Of a stretch of 64,000 bases of DNA, positions 9,748-18,752 are shown piece by piece. The stretch spans positions 2,046,001 through 2,110,000 of the forward strand of contig OZ243958.1 of the NCBI GenBank assembly GCA_965214495.1, written 5' to 3'. Each line of letters starts with the position of its first letter. Within the stretch, counting starts at the first letter, position 1. This DNA is from JANQOH01 sp965214495. Its GTDB lineage: Bacteria > Pseudomonadota > Alphaproteobacteria > UBA7887. Made by a program: the position numbers and the translations under genes. Below the pieces are notes generated by a model. It saw nothing but the letters and a program-made list of their open reading frames with translations. It did not search any database and was not told where the DNA came from.

Positions 9748-10481
9748 CCGGGGCGGTCGTCGAACGCCCCTCGCCGAACCACGGCCCGCGCCCGGCCGGA
9801 GTCCCGACCGACATGCTGGTGTTGCACTATACGGGGATGCTGGACGCGGCCTCGGCGCTGGAGCGGCTGTGCGACCGGACAAGCGGGGTCAGCGCGCACT
9901 ACCTGATCGACGAGGACGGCACGACATACCGGCTGGCGCCCGAAGCGCGCCGCGCGTGGCACGCCGGGGCGAGCGCGTGGGGCGGCGCGACCGATATCAA
10001 CGGCCGCTCGATCGGCATCGAGCTCGCGAACCCGGGTCACGAGCATGGCTACCGCCCGTTTCCCGAGGCGCAGATGGCGGCGCTCGAACGCGTCGCCGGC
10101 GGCGCGGTCCGGCGTCACGCGATTCCGCCGCGCCGGGTGGTCGGCCATTCCGACATCGCGCCGGCGCGCAAACGCGACCCCGGAGAGCTGTTCGACTGGG
10201 CGCGTCTGGCGCGCCGGGGAATCGGACTCTGGCCGGATACCGCCGCGCCGGTGCGCACCGGCGCCGCGCTTGGCCCCGGCGACCGGGGACACCGCGTCGC
10301 GGCAGCGCAATCGGCGCTGGCGGCCTACGGCTACGGACTGCCCGCAACCGGCAACTACGACCGGGCGACGGCGGATGCGGTGACGGCATTCCAACGCCAT
10401 TTCCGCCCCCGGCGCATCGACGGAGTTTACGATGCCGAATGCGGCGCCCTCCTCCACGCCCTCCTGCGCGCGGCCGCTTGA
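9744..10481 (+). CDS. ampD: N-acetylmuramoyl-L-alanine amidase, AmpD-like
   Basis: The 245-residue protein has an Amidase_2 domain (to about residue 160) with zinc ligands apparent in LVLHYTGM and GHSDIAPARKRDPG, plus IGIELANPG. A C-terminal peptidoglycan-binding domain follows (GDRGHRVAAAQSALAAYGYG ... VTAFQRHF). It would cleave the amide bond between muramyl sugar and stem peptide in muropeptide recycling. The GTG start at 9744 overlaps the deformylase stop (GTGA). No signal peptide is seen, consistent with a cytoplasmic recycling enzyme. Confidence 0.88.
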   Translation: MTGAVVERPSPNHGPRPAGVPTDMLVLHYTGMLDAASALERLCDRTSGVSAHYLIDEDGTTYRLAPEARRAWHAGASAWGGATDINGRSIGIELANPGHEHGYRPFPEAQMAALERVAGGAVRRHAIPPRRVVGHSDIAPARKRDPGELFDWARLARRGIGLWPDTAAPVRTGAALGPGDRGHRVAAAQSALAAYGYGLPATGNYDRATADAVTAFQRHFRPRRIDGVYDAECGALLHALLRAAA

Positions 10482-10595
10482 CCGGAGGCACTTTCGCCGC
10501 GGTCACGACGAAGACGCATTTCCGGGATCGGACCATCGGAAACGCATGTCGGTTTCAAACCGGGAAACGACCCGGATTCCGGTAGAGTCGGGGCT

Positions 10596-11279
10596 GTGAC
10601 CCGCCGCTTTCCCGACCTCGGAATCGTCGTTCCCGCCCTGAACGCGGCCGCGAGTCTGCCGGCGACGCTGCGGGCGCTCGACGGCGCGGCGCGGGACGTC
10701 GTGGTGGTGGACGGCGGATCCACCGACGGCACGCAGGCTTGCGCGCGCGCCGCCGGCGCCCGGCTCCTTACCGCGCCGCACGGGCGCGGGACGCAGCTCG
10801 CCGTCGGCGCGGCTGCGGTGGCCGGCGGCTGGTTGTTGTTCGTCCACGCCGATTCCCGCCCGCAACCGGGTTGGGAGGAGGCGGTCGGCGCATTCATGAG
10901 CCGTCGCGACGATCCTGCCAGGGCCGCAGTCTTCCGCCTCGCGGTCGATCTGCCGGGGCGGGGCGCGCGCCGCCTCGAGCGCTTCGTGGCGTGGCGAAGC
11001 CGTGTTCCCGGACTCCCCTATGGCGATCAGGGGTTGTTGATTCCGCGCACGCTCTACGACGGGATCGGCGGTTTTCGTCCGCTGGTCCTGATGGAGGACG
11101 TGGATATCGTGCGACGCCTCGGCCGGCGGCGCCTCGTCGTTCTCGACGCCGACATGCTCACCTCGGGGGAACGTTATCGCCGGCACGGGATCGCCGCGCG
11201 CGGCCTCGTCAATCTCGGATGCCTCGGGCTCTATTTTCTCGGCGTGCCGCCGCGGCTGATCGCCCGCCTCTACGGATGA
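10596..11279 (+). CDS. Family 2 glycosyltransferase (TIGR04283-type)
   Basis: The 227-residue protein begins with a GT2 fold: GIVVPALNAAASLPATLRAL, then VVVVDGGSTDGT and LLFVHADSRPQPGW. PYGDQGLLIPRTLYDGIGGF and LMEDVDIVRRL follow, a pattern typical of the small glycosyltransferases called TIGR04283. They usually sit next to a TIGR04282 protein, as here, where the genes overlap by ATGA. The start is a GTG at 10596. Acceptor and product are unknown. Confidence 0.82.
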   Translation: MTRRFPDLGIVVPALNAAASLPATLRALDGAARDVVVVDGGSTDGTQACARAAGARLLTAPHGRGTQLAVGAAAVAGGWLLFVHADSRPQPGWEEAVGAFMSRRDDPARAAVFRLAVDLPGRGARRLERFVAWRSRVPGLPYGDQGLLIPRTLYDGIGGFRPLVLMEDVDIVRRLGRRRLVVLDADMLTSGERYRRHGIAARGLVNLGCLGLYFLGVPPRLIARLYG

Positions 11280-11941
11280 GGCCGCCGCACGCACGCCACC
11301 TGGTGATCTTCGTTAAGGCGCCGCGCCGCGGCGCGGTCAAGACGCGGCTCGCCCGCGACATCGGCGGCGCGGCGGCGTGGCGCTTCTATCGCGACAACAT
11401 GCGCCGGATCCTGCGGCGCCTCTCGGGCGCGGGACGCTGGCGCTGCCGCATCGCGGTCACACCCGACCGTTTCGCCCGCCGGGGCCGCTTCTGGCCGCGC
11501 GAAATCCCGCGGTCGCCGCAGGGACCGGGCGATCTGGGCGCACGCATGGCGCGGGTCTTCCGGCTCCTGCCGCCGGGGCCGGCGGTCATTGTCGGCGCGG
11601 ACATCCCGGATATCGCGCCGCACCACATCGACGCCGCGTTCAGCGCTCTCGGTGCGCATGACGCGGTTTTCGGTCCTGCCCGCGACGGCGGCTATTGGCT
11701 GGTCGGCCTGCGGCGCCGGCCCGCATCGGCCACGCCGTTCCGCGACGTGGCGTGGTCGAGCGCCGATGCGCTTGCCGACACGCTCGCGAGCCTGCCGCGG
11801 CGCGCGCGCGTGTGTTTTCTCGAAACGCTCGACGACATCGACGACGGCGCCGCCTGGCGGCGCTGGCGCGCTCAGGCGCCGCTTTCGCCCTCGCGGAGAC
11901 GCGGCATCAGCTCGACGAAATTGCACGGCATATGCCGGTAG
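11276..11941 (+). CDS. DUF2064 / TIGR04282-type nucleotidyl- or glycosyltransferase
   Basis: The protein contains LVIFVKAPRRGAVKTRLA near the N-terminus, VIVGADIPDIAPHHIDAAF in the middle and PARDGGYWLVGL, the conserved features of DUF2064 proteins related to CofC-type nucleotidyltransferases. Its ATG overlaps the stop of the preceding glycosyltransferase. The C-terminal 25 or so residues run antisense into the 3' end of moaB (70-bp overlap of convergent genes); the conserved part ends before that. Confidence 0.8.
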   Translation: MRPPHARHLVIFVKAPRRGAVKTRLARDIGGAAAWRFYRDNMRRILRRLSGAGRWRCRIAVTPDRFARRGRFWPREIPRSPQGPGDLGARMARVFRLLPPGPAVIVGADIPDIAPHHIDAAFSALGAHDAVFGPARDGGYWLVGLRRRPASATPFRDVAWSSADALADTLASLPRRARVCFLETLDDIDDGAAWRRWRAQAPLSPSRRRGISSTKLHGICR

Positions 11942-12414
11942 TCGAGCTGGTGGACCAGAATCTCGTCCCAGGCGTCCCGACACGCCCCCGGTGAGCCGGG
12001 CACCGCGAACAGATAGGTTCCGCCCGCCACCCCCGCCGTGGCGCGGGACTGGATCGTCGAGGTTTTGATCTTCTCGTACGAGACCATGCGGAACAGTTCT
12101 CCGAAGCCGGGGATCGCCTTGTCGTATAGCGCCTCGAACGCCTCCGGCGTGACGTCGCGGCCGGTGACGCCGGTGCCGCCGGTGGCGATCACGGCGTCGA
12201 TGCCGGGGTCGGCGATCCACTCTTTCAACCGGTCGCCGATCGCCGCGCGGTCGTCGCGCACGATCCCGCGCGCCGCGAGCCTGTGCCCGGCGCCGGTCAG
12301 CCGTTCGACGAGAACCGCGCCCGATCGATCGTCGCTTTCGCCGCGCGTGTCGGAAACCGTCAGGACGGCGATGTTCACCGCGACGAACGGCCGGCTTTTG
12401 TCGATGCCCGGCAC
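11872..12414 (-). CDS. moaB: Molybdenum cofactor biosynthesis protein B
   Basis: The 180-residue protein has a MoaB/Mog domain: VNIAVLTVSDTRGESDDRSG, VIATGGTGVTGRDVTPEAFE, YEKIKTSTIQSRATAGVAGG and LFAVPGSPGACRDAW. MoaB-type proteins bind molybdopterin and act in cofactor insertion or adenylation. The GTG start at 12414 is two bases beyond the stop of the upstream lytic transglycosylase, so the pair is coupled. The window also encodes a formate dehydrogenase that needs this cofactor, 40 kb away. Confidence 0.88.
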   Translation of the reverse strand: MPGIDKSRPFVAVNIAVLTVSDTRGESDDRSGAVLVERLTGAGHRLAARGIVRDDRAAIGDRLKEWIADPGIDAVIATGGTGVTGRDVTPEAFEALYDKAIPGFGELFRMVSYEKIKTSTIQSRATAGVAGGTYLFAVPGSPGACRDAWDEILVHQLDYRHMPCNFVELMPRLREGESGA

Positions 12415-12416
12415 GG

Positions 12417-14243
12417 TCAGGGCGTTTCGGTCAGGTCGGCCAGGCGCGCCAGGCGGTCGTGTGCGTGATAGGCCGGCCACTGCCCGGCCGCGAGTTCGTC
12501 GAGCGAATCCGGATGTTGGCCGAGCCGGTGCCGGTAGATCCACAGATTCGCCAGCACGCTGCGCACGAACTGGCGGGTCTCGAACGACGGCAGGCTTTCG
12601 AGGAACAGCATCGGGTCGGTTTCGTCGAGCCGGTCGCGCCATCCGGCGAGCCGCGAGGGGCCGGCATTGTAGGCCGCCAGCGTATGGATGAGGTTGTTCG
12701 ACACGCGGTCGAGGAGACGGTCCAGATAGCGCTGGCCGAGCGCGAGGTTGCGCTCCGGCGCGAGCAGCGCAGCGGCAGCGCCGCCGCGGTAGTCGGTTCG
12801 CCCGTCAACGCTGTTCGCGGTCGCCGGCATGAGTTGCATCAAACCCCGCGCCCCGGCCCGGCTCTTCGCGTCCGGATCGAACATCGATTCCCGGCGCATG
12901 ACGGCGAACATCAGCGCACGGTCGATGCGGAACCCGCCGTCCGGTTCCCAGCCGGGCAGCGGATAGAGCGCATGGTCATGGCGCCGGCCATCGACGACGG
13001 CGAGCTGGCTGCCCAGGCGGATTTCCAGGCCGGGCAGTTTCAGGCGCTCCGCGAGTATCAGCAGCGCCGCTCTCGTCTTGTGGCCGACGCGCGGATAGAG
13101 GACGCGCAGTTCCGCCTCGGCGCCGGCGGCGTTGCCGGTCTCGGCCAGCGCCATGGCGCGGCGCGCCGCGGGATTGCGATTCAGAAGCCGCACGGCGGAA
13201 AGCCCCAGACGCGGTTTGTCCCAGTCGAAGACCGGAAACTCGCCGAGCTGACGCAGCGCCATGAGGCCGTATATCGAGCGCGGATACGCCGCGCCGAGGC
13301 GCAACATGCGATCCGCCGCCGGCAGCAGGCCGAGCTTGCGATACGCCCGGGCGGCCCAGAACGCACCGCCGGCGACCAGGTTCGGCACGAGCCTGCTCGC
13401 GTTGGCCAGCACCGTGAAATGCCGCGCGGCGGTCTCGGCGTCGCCCCGCCGCCACGCCGCCATTCCCGCCGTCCAGCGGGCTTCCGGAACCAGCGCGCCC
13501 GACCGTTCCGCCGCGGCTTCCGCGAGCCGCGCGGCCGCCGCATCGTCACCGGCGGCGAAGTAGCCGCGCGCGATCCAGGCTTTCAGGGAATCCACTTCGG
13601 CGGCGGTGAGCGATCGGCTTGCCGAAGCGTTGGCGAGGGTTGCCTCCGCGCCGGCGGGATCGCCTTTCGAGACCGCACCGCCGACCGCGCGGCGCAACGC
13701 CGCCACCGCCTTCGTTTCCTCGCCGGAGAGGTCGCGTGTCGGCAGTTCCGGCGACAATCCCGCTCTTCGGATTTCGCCATGCCCGGTCAACGACCAATCG
13801 TCCGGCTCGACCGGCATGGCGGCGCCGTCGGGGCGCCGCCGGAGAGCAAGGCGATAAATGCGGACGGCCCCGGGGTGATCCGAGAATTCGTGCAGCCACG
13901 CCGCCAGCTCGTCGAACCGCGAGCGCCACGCCGTGGGATGCATGTAGCGCTGAAAGAGCACATGCCCCATCAGCAGGCGGTCGTCCAGCGCCGCGATCAG
14001 TTCGTCGGCGAGCGCCCAGTCGCCGGCTTCCTGCGCCGCGAAGAGGTGCCGGTAGCGGCGGGTATCCGCGTCGCTCAGGATCTTCGGCAACGGGGTTACG
14101 GGATCGCCCGGCGCCTCGGGCGCATTCAGCCGGGCGAGAAGGAGACGCTCGGACTCATGAATTGCGCCGGTCTCGGCCAGCGCGCACCCGTACAGAACGT
14201 ATCCAACGGCCGCTGCAAGCGCCAACGACAAACGACGCGCCAT
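12417..14243 (-). CDS. Soluble lytic murein transglycosylase
   Basis: The protein of about 608 residues cleaves peptidoglycan glycan strands in the periplasm. The ATG at 14243 gives an N-terminal hydrophobic export segment (LSLALAAAVGYVLYGCALA); a longer frame to 14330 lacks support. A long alpha-helical superhelix (TPR-like) is followed by the SLT catalytic domain with the Glu in MRRESMFDP, then GARGLMQLMPATA and LAAYNAGPSR. This matches the Slt70 architecture. Confidence 0.88.
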   Translation of the reverse strand: MARRLSLALAAAVGYVLYGCALAETGAIHESERLLLARLNAPEAPGDPVTPLPKILSDADTRRYRHLFAAQEAGDWALADELIAALDDRLLMGHVLFQRYMHPTAWRSRFDELAAWLHEFSDHPGAVRIYRLALRRRPDGAAMPVEPDDWSLTGHGEIRRAGLSPELPTRDLSGEETKAVAALRRAVGGAVSKGDPAGAEATLANASASRSLTAAEVDSLKAWIARGYFAAGDDAAAARLAEAAAERSGALVPEARWTAGMAAWRRGDAETAARHFTVLANASRLVPNLVAGGAFWAARAYRKLGLLPAADRMLRLGAAYPRSIYGLMALRQLGEFPVFDWDKPRLGLSAVRLLNRNPAARRAMALAETGNAAGAEAELRVLYPRVGHKTRAALLILAERLKLPGLEIRLGSQLAVVDGRRHDHALYPLPGWEPDGGFRIDRALMFAVMRRESMFDPDAKSRAGARGLMQLMPATANSVDGRTDYRGGAAAALLAPERNLALGQRYLDRLLDRVSNNLIHTLAAYNAGPSRLAGWRDRLDETDPMLFLESLPSFETRQFVRSVLANLWIYRHRLGQHPDSLDELAAGQWPAYHAHDRLARLADLTETP

Positions 14244-14420
14244 CGCTCCCACTCGAAGGAGTATCGATATCGAGCCCCACAACACCAGGAGAATATCATA
14301 GACGATCCTCGAACAGCGCGCCAGCCCCATACGGCTTTATCAAGAGAAACTTCGTCTTTAGTCTTGGAATCAACGGGTTACGAAAATATTCTCGTCTATT
14401 GGACTATTGAATCGAGCGGG

Positions 14421-15254
14421 TCATCCGGCAAGTCGGTCGCGGATCTCCAGAAGGTCGCGCCAGGCTTGCCTTTTGTGCGCCGGCTGGCGAAGCAGATAGG
14501 CCGGATGGAACAGCGCGGTGGCGTCGATTTCGTTTGTGTCGTCGGGCGAGAAGCGATACCAGCGCCCGCGCAACCGCGTGATCCCCGCGCTCTGCCCAAG
14601 CAGGTTCCCGGCAGCGATGCCGCCGACGCAGACCAGCACCCGCGGGCGGACGAGTGCGATGTGCCGATCCACGAACGGCCGGCACAAGGCGATCTCTTCG
14701 CTGGAAGGGGTGCGGTTTCCGGGCGGTCGCCAGAACAGGACGTTGCTGATACGGGCGTTCTCGCGGCTGCGGCCGATCGCGGCCAGCATGCGGTCGAGCA
14801 ACTGCCCGGCCGGGCCGACGAAAGGCAGGCCGCGGCGATCCTCCTGAGCACCGGGCGCCTCGCCGACCAGCATCAGATCGGCGTTCGGATCGCCGTCGGC
14901 GAATACGGTGTTCTTCGCCGTGCGTTTGAGCGCGCACCCGTCGAACGCGGCCACCGCGTCGGCGAGGGCGGCCACGTCGACGGCAGCGGCGGCGGCAGCG
15001 CGCGCCTCCTCGATCAGGGCGCCGGTAGATGCGATCGCGACCGGCGCCCGGCGCGGACGCGCGGCCGTCGGGGGCGGCGGCACCTGCGGTACCGGCGGCC
15101 GCACGGTTGTCGGGATGCGGGCGGGACGCCCGCGTACCCAGGGGGCCGCCAGACGATTCCGCGCGATCGGGTCGATCGCTTCGTCGGCGCCCATTTCGAC
15201 CAGCCAGCGCAAGGCTGCAAGGTCGTCGCCGGCCGCAGCCGGCGGCCCGGTCAT
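14421..15254 (-). CDS. Family 4-type uracil-DNA glycosylase
   Basis: The 277-residue protein has the motif LMLVGEAPGAQEDRRGLPFVG, then ISNVLFWRPPGNRTPS, LVCVGGIAAGNLL and FHPAYLLRQPAHKR, typical of iron-sulfur family 4 uracil-DNA glycosylases, which remove uracil from DNA. Residues of the N-terminal low-complexity part (WVRGRPARIPTT) are encoded by an inserted family-B palindromic repeat at 15110-15140. That insertion sits outside the catalytic domain and keeps the frame. Confidence 0.87.
   Translation of the reverse strand: MTGPPAAAGDDLAALRWLVEMGADEAIDPIARNRLAAPWVRGRPARIPTTVRPPVPQVPPPPTAARPRRAPVAIASTGALIEEARAAAAAAVDVAALADAVAAFDGCALKRTAKNTVFADGDPNADLMLVGEAPGAQEDRRGLPFVGPAGQLLDRMLAAIGRSRENARISNVLFWRPPGNRTPSSEEIALCRPFVDRHIALVRPRVLVCVGGIAAGNLLGQSAGITRLRGRWYRFSPDDTNEIDATALFHPAYLLRQPAHKRQAWRDLLEIRDRLAG
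15110..15140 (-). repeat. Palindromic repeat, family B, inside a coding region
   Basis: GCGGGCGGGACGCCCGC matches the intergenic family-B hairpins and lies in frame within the uracil-DNA glycosylase gene, in the linker before the catalytic domain. It adds Arg/Gly/Pro-rich residues. Confidence 0.7.
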
Positions 15255-15278
15255 CGGACCGGGATCAGGGGATGGACA

Positions 15279-15470
15279 TCAAAGCTGGCGCCACGGCATC
15301 GGCTTGCCCGCCGCGTCCTTGATCAACGCGCCGCTCTCGTCCTGCGCGGCGACGTAACGGCCGTGACCGACCAGAGAACCGACATAGAGCACGGGCTTGA
15401 CCGCCTTGCCGTCGATTTCCTTCCGGTTCGACCGGTCGCTGCGTCGCGCCGGATTGTTCTTGCTCGCCAT
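15279..15470 (-). CDS. Conserved small protein, function unknown
   Basis: The 63-residue basic protein begins MASKNNPARRSDRSNRKEID and continues GKAVKPVLYVGSLVGHGRYV. It looks like a compact cytoplasmic protein known only as a hypothetical in alphaproteobacteria (recollection, not searched). The ATG at 15470 gives a natural N-terminus. It lies 24 bases upstream of the UDG gene on the same strand and may be co-transcribed with it. Confidence 0.65.
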   Translation of the reverse strand: MASKNNPARRSDRSNRKEIDGKAVKPVLYVGSLVGHGRYVAAQDESGALIKDAAGKPMPWRQL

Positions 15471-15653
15471 TCGATCGTCTCCCGACGATGGTTGCGCCGG
15501 CCTTCGCCGGTCGTTCGTCGCCGGGCGATGTATCGCGGCGCGCGGTGCGGGGTCAACCGCCCGCGGATCGTCGCACCGGCCATTGCATCGCCGCCGGGAA
15601 CGACTAGAGTCCCGCCGTTCGATACGGTGTTCTCGATCAGGGTAAAGCATCGG

Positions 15654-17441
15654 ATGAGCGATACGGCCACGTTTCCGCTGCCGCGCGTGCTTGTGCGCCT
15701 TGTCGCCGTGACAGGTCTTACCTTGTTGACTCCGGGCTGCATGCCCTCTTCGGGCGAGTCCGCCGGCTTGCGGGCGAACGCGCCCGAAGAGGGCGCGGAC
15801 GTCGCCGCGCTGCCCGAGGCGACGAGCGGCCTGGGCGGATATCTGGCCGGCCGCCACGCGCGATCGCATCACGACACCGCGGCCGCGCAGGTTTATTTCA
15901 CGCGCGCCCTCGACGACGAACCGACCGACCCGAACCTCCTGAGCGCCGCCCTGGCGAGCGCGCTGGCCGAACGCGACATGGCAGCCGCTGCCTCCCTGGC
16001 GAACCGGCTTCACGCCGTAGCGCCGGACATCGGCGTCGTCCGCGTGACTCTGGCGACGATCGCCTTGATCGGAGGCGACAACGCCGCCGCCTCGGAAACC
16101 CTCGACGGCCTGTCCGCGACCGCGCTCGGCGGTTTCGCCCGTCCCCTGTTGCGGGCCTGGGCGCTGTTCGGGCAGGGCGACGCGAGCGCTGCCCTGGCGG
16201 CCCTGCGCCCGCTGGCGGCGCGCGCGGCGTTCGCCGGCGCGCACGACTATCACGCCGGCCTGATCGCCGACCTTGCGGGGCGGACGGAAACCGCGGAGAC
16301 CGCGTTCACGGGGGCGCTGAGCGCGGAGCGCGGCGGCGGCTTGCGCGTGGTTCTGGCGGCCGGCAGTTTCTATCGGCGTCAGGGGCGCGACAACAACGCG
16401 CGCGCGATCTACGACACGTTCCTCGACGAGAACCCGGACACGACGTTCCTCGATCCGGTCTATCGCAGCCTGGACACCGGCGCCGAGGCGCCGAGGCCGG
16501 TCGCCGACGCCGGCGACGGCTATGCCGAGGCGCTCTACGCCATCGCCTCGGCCCTGTTCGCGGACAAGGCGATCGAGGCGGCCCGGATCTATGCGCAGCT
16601 CTGCCTCGCCGCACGCGCCGGGCACGACGCGTGCCGGATGCTGCTGGGCGATATTTACGCCGATGTCGAGCGGTATGCCGAGGCGGCCGCGGCCTATGGC
16701 GCGGTCGACGAGGCGTCGCCGCTGAAATGGGCGCTCAGACTTCGCGCAGCGAACATGCTGGCCGAGCTGGAGCGTATCGACGACGCCGCACGGCTGTTTC
16801 GGACCATGGCCCGCGAGCACCCCGAGCGCCCCGACCCGTTGATCGCCCTCGCCGACATGATGTTGAACGAGGAGCGCTATACCGAAGCCGTGGCGGCCTA
16901 CAACGAAGCGCTGGCCCGCATCCCGACGCTGGAGAACCGGCATTGGTCGCTGCTCTACGCACGCGGAATCTCGTTCGAGCGGTCCAGGGAGTGGGAAAGC
17001 GCCGAGGACGACTTCCTGCGCGCGCTGGAACTGGAACTCGACCAGCCGCTGGTGCTGAACTACCTGGGGTATAGCTGGGTGGAAATGGGCCGCCACTACG
17101 ACCGGGCGCTGGGCATGATCGAGAAGGCGGTGGCGCAGCGGCCCAATGACGGCTTCATCGTCGACAGTCTCGGCTGGGTCTGGTATCGCCTCGGCGACTA
17201 CGAGAGGGCGACCGAATATCTGGAGCGCGCGGTCGCGCTCCGGCCCGGCGACCCGGTCATCCTCGACCATTTCGGCGACGGCCTCTGGCGCGTCGGGCGA
17301 CACAACGAGGCGCAGTTCCAGTGGCGCCGCGCGCTGACGTTCGAACCCGAGCCGGATCTGGAAGAAACCCTGGTTGACAAGATCGAGAACGGCCTGCCCC
17401 CGGAGCCTGTGGAATCGCCGGTCGCGACCCGGGATCTCTAG
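15654..17441 (+). CDS. Tetratricopeptide-repeat protein, probably exported
   Basis: The 595-residue protein starts at the ATG at 15654. An N-terminal hydrophobic stretch ending TGLTLLTPGC suggests a lipoprotein-type signal. Many TPR units follow, clearest near the end (LNYLGYSWVEMGRHYDRALG, VDSLGWVWYRLGDYERATEY, LDHFGDGLWRVGRHNEAQFQ). Such alphaproteobacterial TPR proteins are envelope scaffolds of unknown partner. Its stop is just before ispE, and TPR-ispE is a common neighbour pair. Confidence 0.82.
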   Translation: MSDTATFPLPRVLVRLVAVTGLTLLTPGCMPSSGESAGLRANAPEEGADVAALPEATSGLGGYLAGRHARSHHDTAAAQVYFTRALDDEPTDPNLLSAALASALAERDMAAAASLANRLHAVAPDIGVVRVTLATIALIGGDNAAASETLDGLSATALGGFARPLLRAWALFGQGDASAALAALRPLAARAAFAGAHDYHAGLIADLAGRTETAETAFTGALSAERGGGLRVVLAAGSFYRRQGRDNNARAIYDTFLDENPDTTFLDPVYRSLDTGAEAPRPVADAGDGYAEALYAIASALFADKAIEAARIYAQLCLAARAGHDACRMLLGDIYADVERYAEAAAAYGAVDEASPLKWALRLRAANMLAELERIDDAARLFRTMAREHPERPDPLIALADMMLNEERYTEAVAAYNEALARIPTLENRHWSLLYARGISFERSREWESAEDDFLRALELELDQPLVLNYLGYSWVEMGRHYDRALGMIEKAVAQRPNDGFIVDSLGWVWYRLGDYERATEYLERAVALRPGDPVILDHFGDGLWRVGRHNEAQFQWRRALTFEPEPDLEETLVDKIENGLPPEPVESPVATRDL

Positions 17442-17500
17442 CCGTTGGCCGGCGCAACGCCGGCACGCCTGTCAGGCGGACACCGCCCTGGCCCGACGGC

Positions 17501-18391
17501 GAGGTCGTCGAGGCGGCGCCGGCCAAGGTCAACCTGTATCTCCACGTCCGCGGACGCCGGGGCGCCGGACGGCACGACCTCGACACGTCGATCGCGTTCG
17601 CAGGCGTCGCCGACCGGATACGCGCGCGGCCGGCGCGGGACCTGAAGCTCGCGGTCACGGGGCCGTTCGCGCCGGCGCTCGACTGCGCGCCGCGCGACAA
17701 CCTCGTCTTGCGCGCCGCGCGGGCGCTGGCCCGGGCGGCCGGCGGGCGGCGCGGCGCCGCGATCGTGCTGGAGAAACATCTACCGGTCGCCGCCGGCCTG
17801 GGCGGCGGCTCGGCCGACGCGGCGGCGACGTTGCGCGCGCTGACGCGGCTGTGGCAGGCCGAGCTGCCTCGCACGGCGCTTCGGGCGATCGCGGCGGCGC
17901 TCGGCGCCGACGTGCCGGCGTGTCTGGCCGGCGGCGCGTTGCGCGCCACCGGCGCCGGAGACCGCCTCCACCGGGTCGGGCCGATTCCCCGGCTCGTGCC
18001 GATGGTACTGGTCAATCCGGGCGTCGCGCTGGCGACCGGCGCGGTCTTCTCTCGCCATCGTCGGCCGTTCTCCGGCCCGGCGCCGGTCTTGCGACCGTGC
18101 GGCGACACGGCGCGGCTCGCCGACGCGCTGGCGGCATACCGAAACGACCTGGAGGCCTCGGCGCGGCGGCTCGCGCCCGTTATCGGCGACGTCCTGGACG
18201 CCCTCGGGGCGACGCCGCGATGTCTGCTGGCCCGCATGTCGGGAAGCGGTGCGACCTGTTTCGGGCTTTATCCGACCGCGGCGGCCGCCCGCCGCGCGGC
18301 CGGGCGGCTGCGTCGCCGGCAGCCGGGCTGGTGGGTTCGCGCGACCGCCGTCGCGGGCGGCGTCAGGCTCCGTGCCGGCCCGGTCGCGTGA
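17501..18391 (+). CDS. ispE: 4-diphosphocytidyl-2-C-methyl-D-erythritol kinase (start codon unclear)
   Basis: IspE phosphorylates CDP-methylerythritol in the non-mevalonate isoprenoid pathway. Visible motifs are APAKVNLYLHV with the catalytic Lys, the GHMP glycine loop LPVAAGLGGGSADAAATLRAL, LGADVPACLAGGA with the catalytic Asp, and MSGSGATCFGL. Homology begins at about 17501 (EVVEAAPAKVNL). In this frame I see no ATG, GTG or TTG from the upstream stop at 17375 until the TTG at 17708, which would remove the catalytic Lys. The true start is therefore non-standard or hidden by a base error. The 5' end given is where homology begins, not a start codon. Confidence 0.75.
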   Translation, partial: EVVEAAPAKVNLYLHVRGRRGAGRHDLDTSIAFAGVADRIRARPARDLKLAVTGPFAPALDCAPRDNLVLRAARALARAAGGRRGAAIVLEKHLPVAAGLGGGSADAAATLRALTRLWQAELPRTALRAIAAALGADVPACLAGGALRATGAGDRLHRVGPIPRLVPMVLVNPGVALATGAVFSRHRRPFSGPAPVLRPCGDTARLADALAAYRNDLEASARRLAPVIGDVLDALGATPRCLLARMSGSGATCFGLYPTAAAARRAAGRLRRRQPGWWVRATAVAGGVRLRAGPVA

Positions 18392-18734
18392 CGATGAACG
18401 CCCCCACCGGAATCAGGATCGCGCCGAGCGCCGCCGGGGCCACCCATGTCGCGCTGGCGAGGGTGGTGACGACCAGGCCGGCGGCCATGACGACCACGGC
18501 CAACAGCTTCGCCCGCGGCGGGATCGCCCCGTGTTCGTGCCAGGCGCGAAGCGGCGGGCCGAGACGCGGATGCCCGTAAAGCCAGGCGTGGAACCGTTCG
18601 GAACTACGTCCGAAAGCCCACAGCGCCACGAGCGGGAAGACCGTCGTCGGCAATCCGGGGACCGCGATCCCGACGACGCCGGCGGCAACGCAGAGCCACC
18701 CGAGGCCCAACAGTGCGATTCGGCGGGCACGCAT
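18363..18734 (-). CDS. DUF454 (YbaN-like) inner-membrane protein
   Basis: The 123-residue protein contains LGWLCVAAGVVGIAVPGLPT, TVFPLVALWAFGRSSERFH and LYGHPRLGPPLRAWHEHGAI, the signature of the DUF454/YbaN family. Hydrophobic helices lie at both ends (about residues 7-40 and 78-115). Function unknown. Its 3' end overlaps the convergent ispE by 29 bases, and gph lies just upstream on the same strand. Confidence 0.88.
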   Translation of the reverse strand: MRARRIALLGLGWLCVAAGVVGIAVPGLPTTVFPLVALWAFGRSSERFHAWLYGHPRLGPPLRAWHEHGAIPPRAKLLAVVVMAAGLVVTTLASATWVAPAALGAILIPVGAFIVTRPGRHGA

Positions 18735-18752
18735 GCTCGGCGCGAGGGACGA

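Noticed and set aside
12459..17441. A single open frame of 1660 codons on the plus strand
   Set aside because: Its first two thirds are antisense to the transglycosylase and UDG genes and give Arg/Ala-rich, low-complexity protein. Only the last 595 codons (from 15654) form a real TPR protein.
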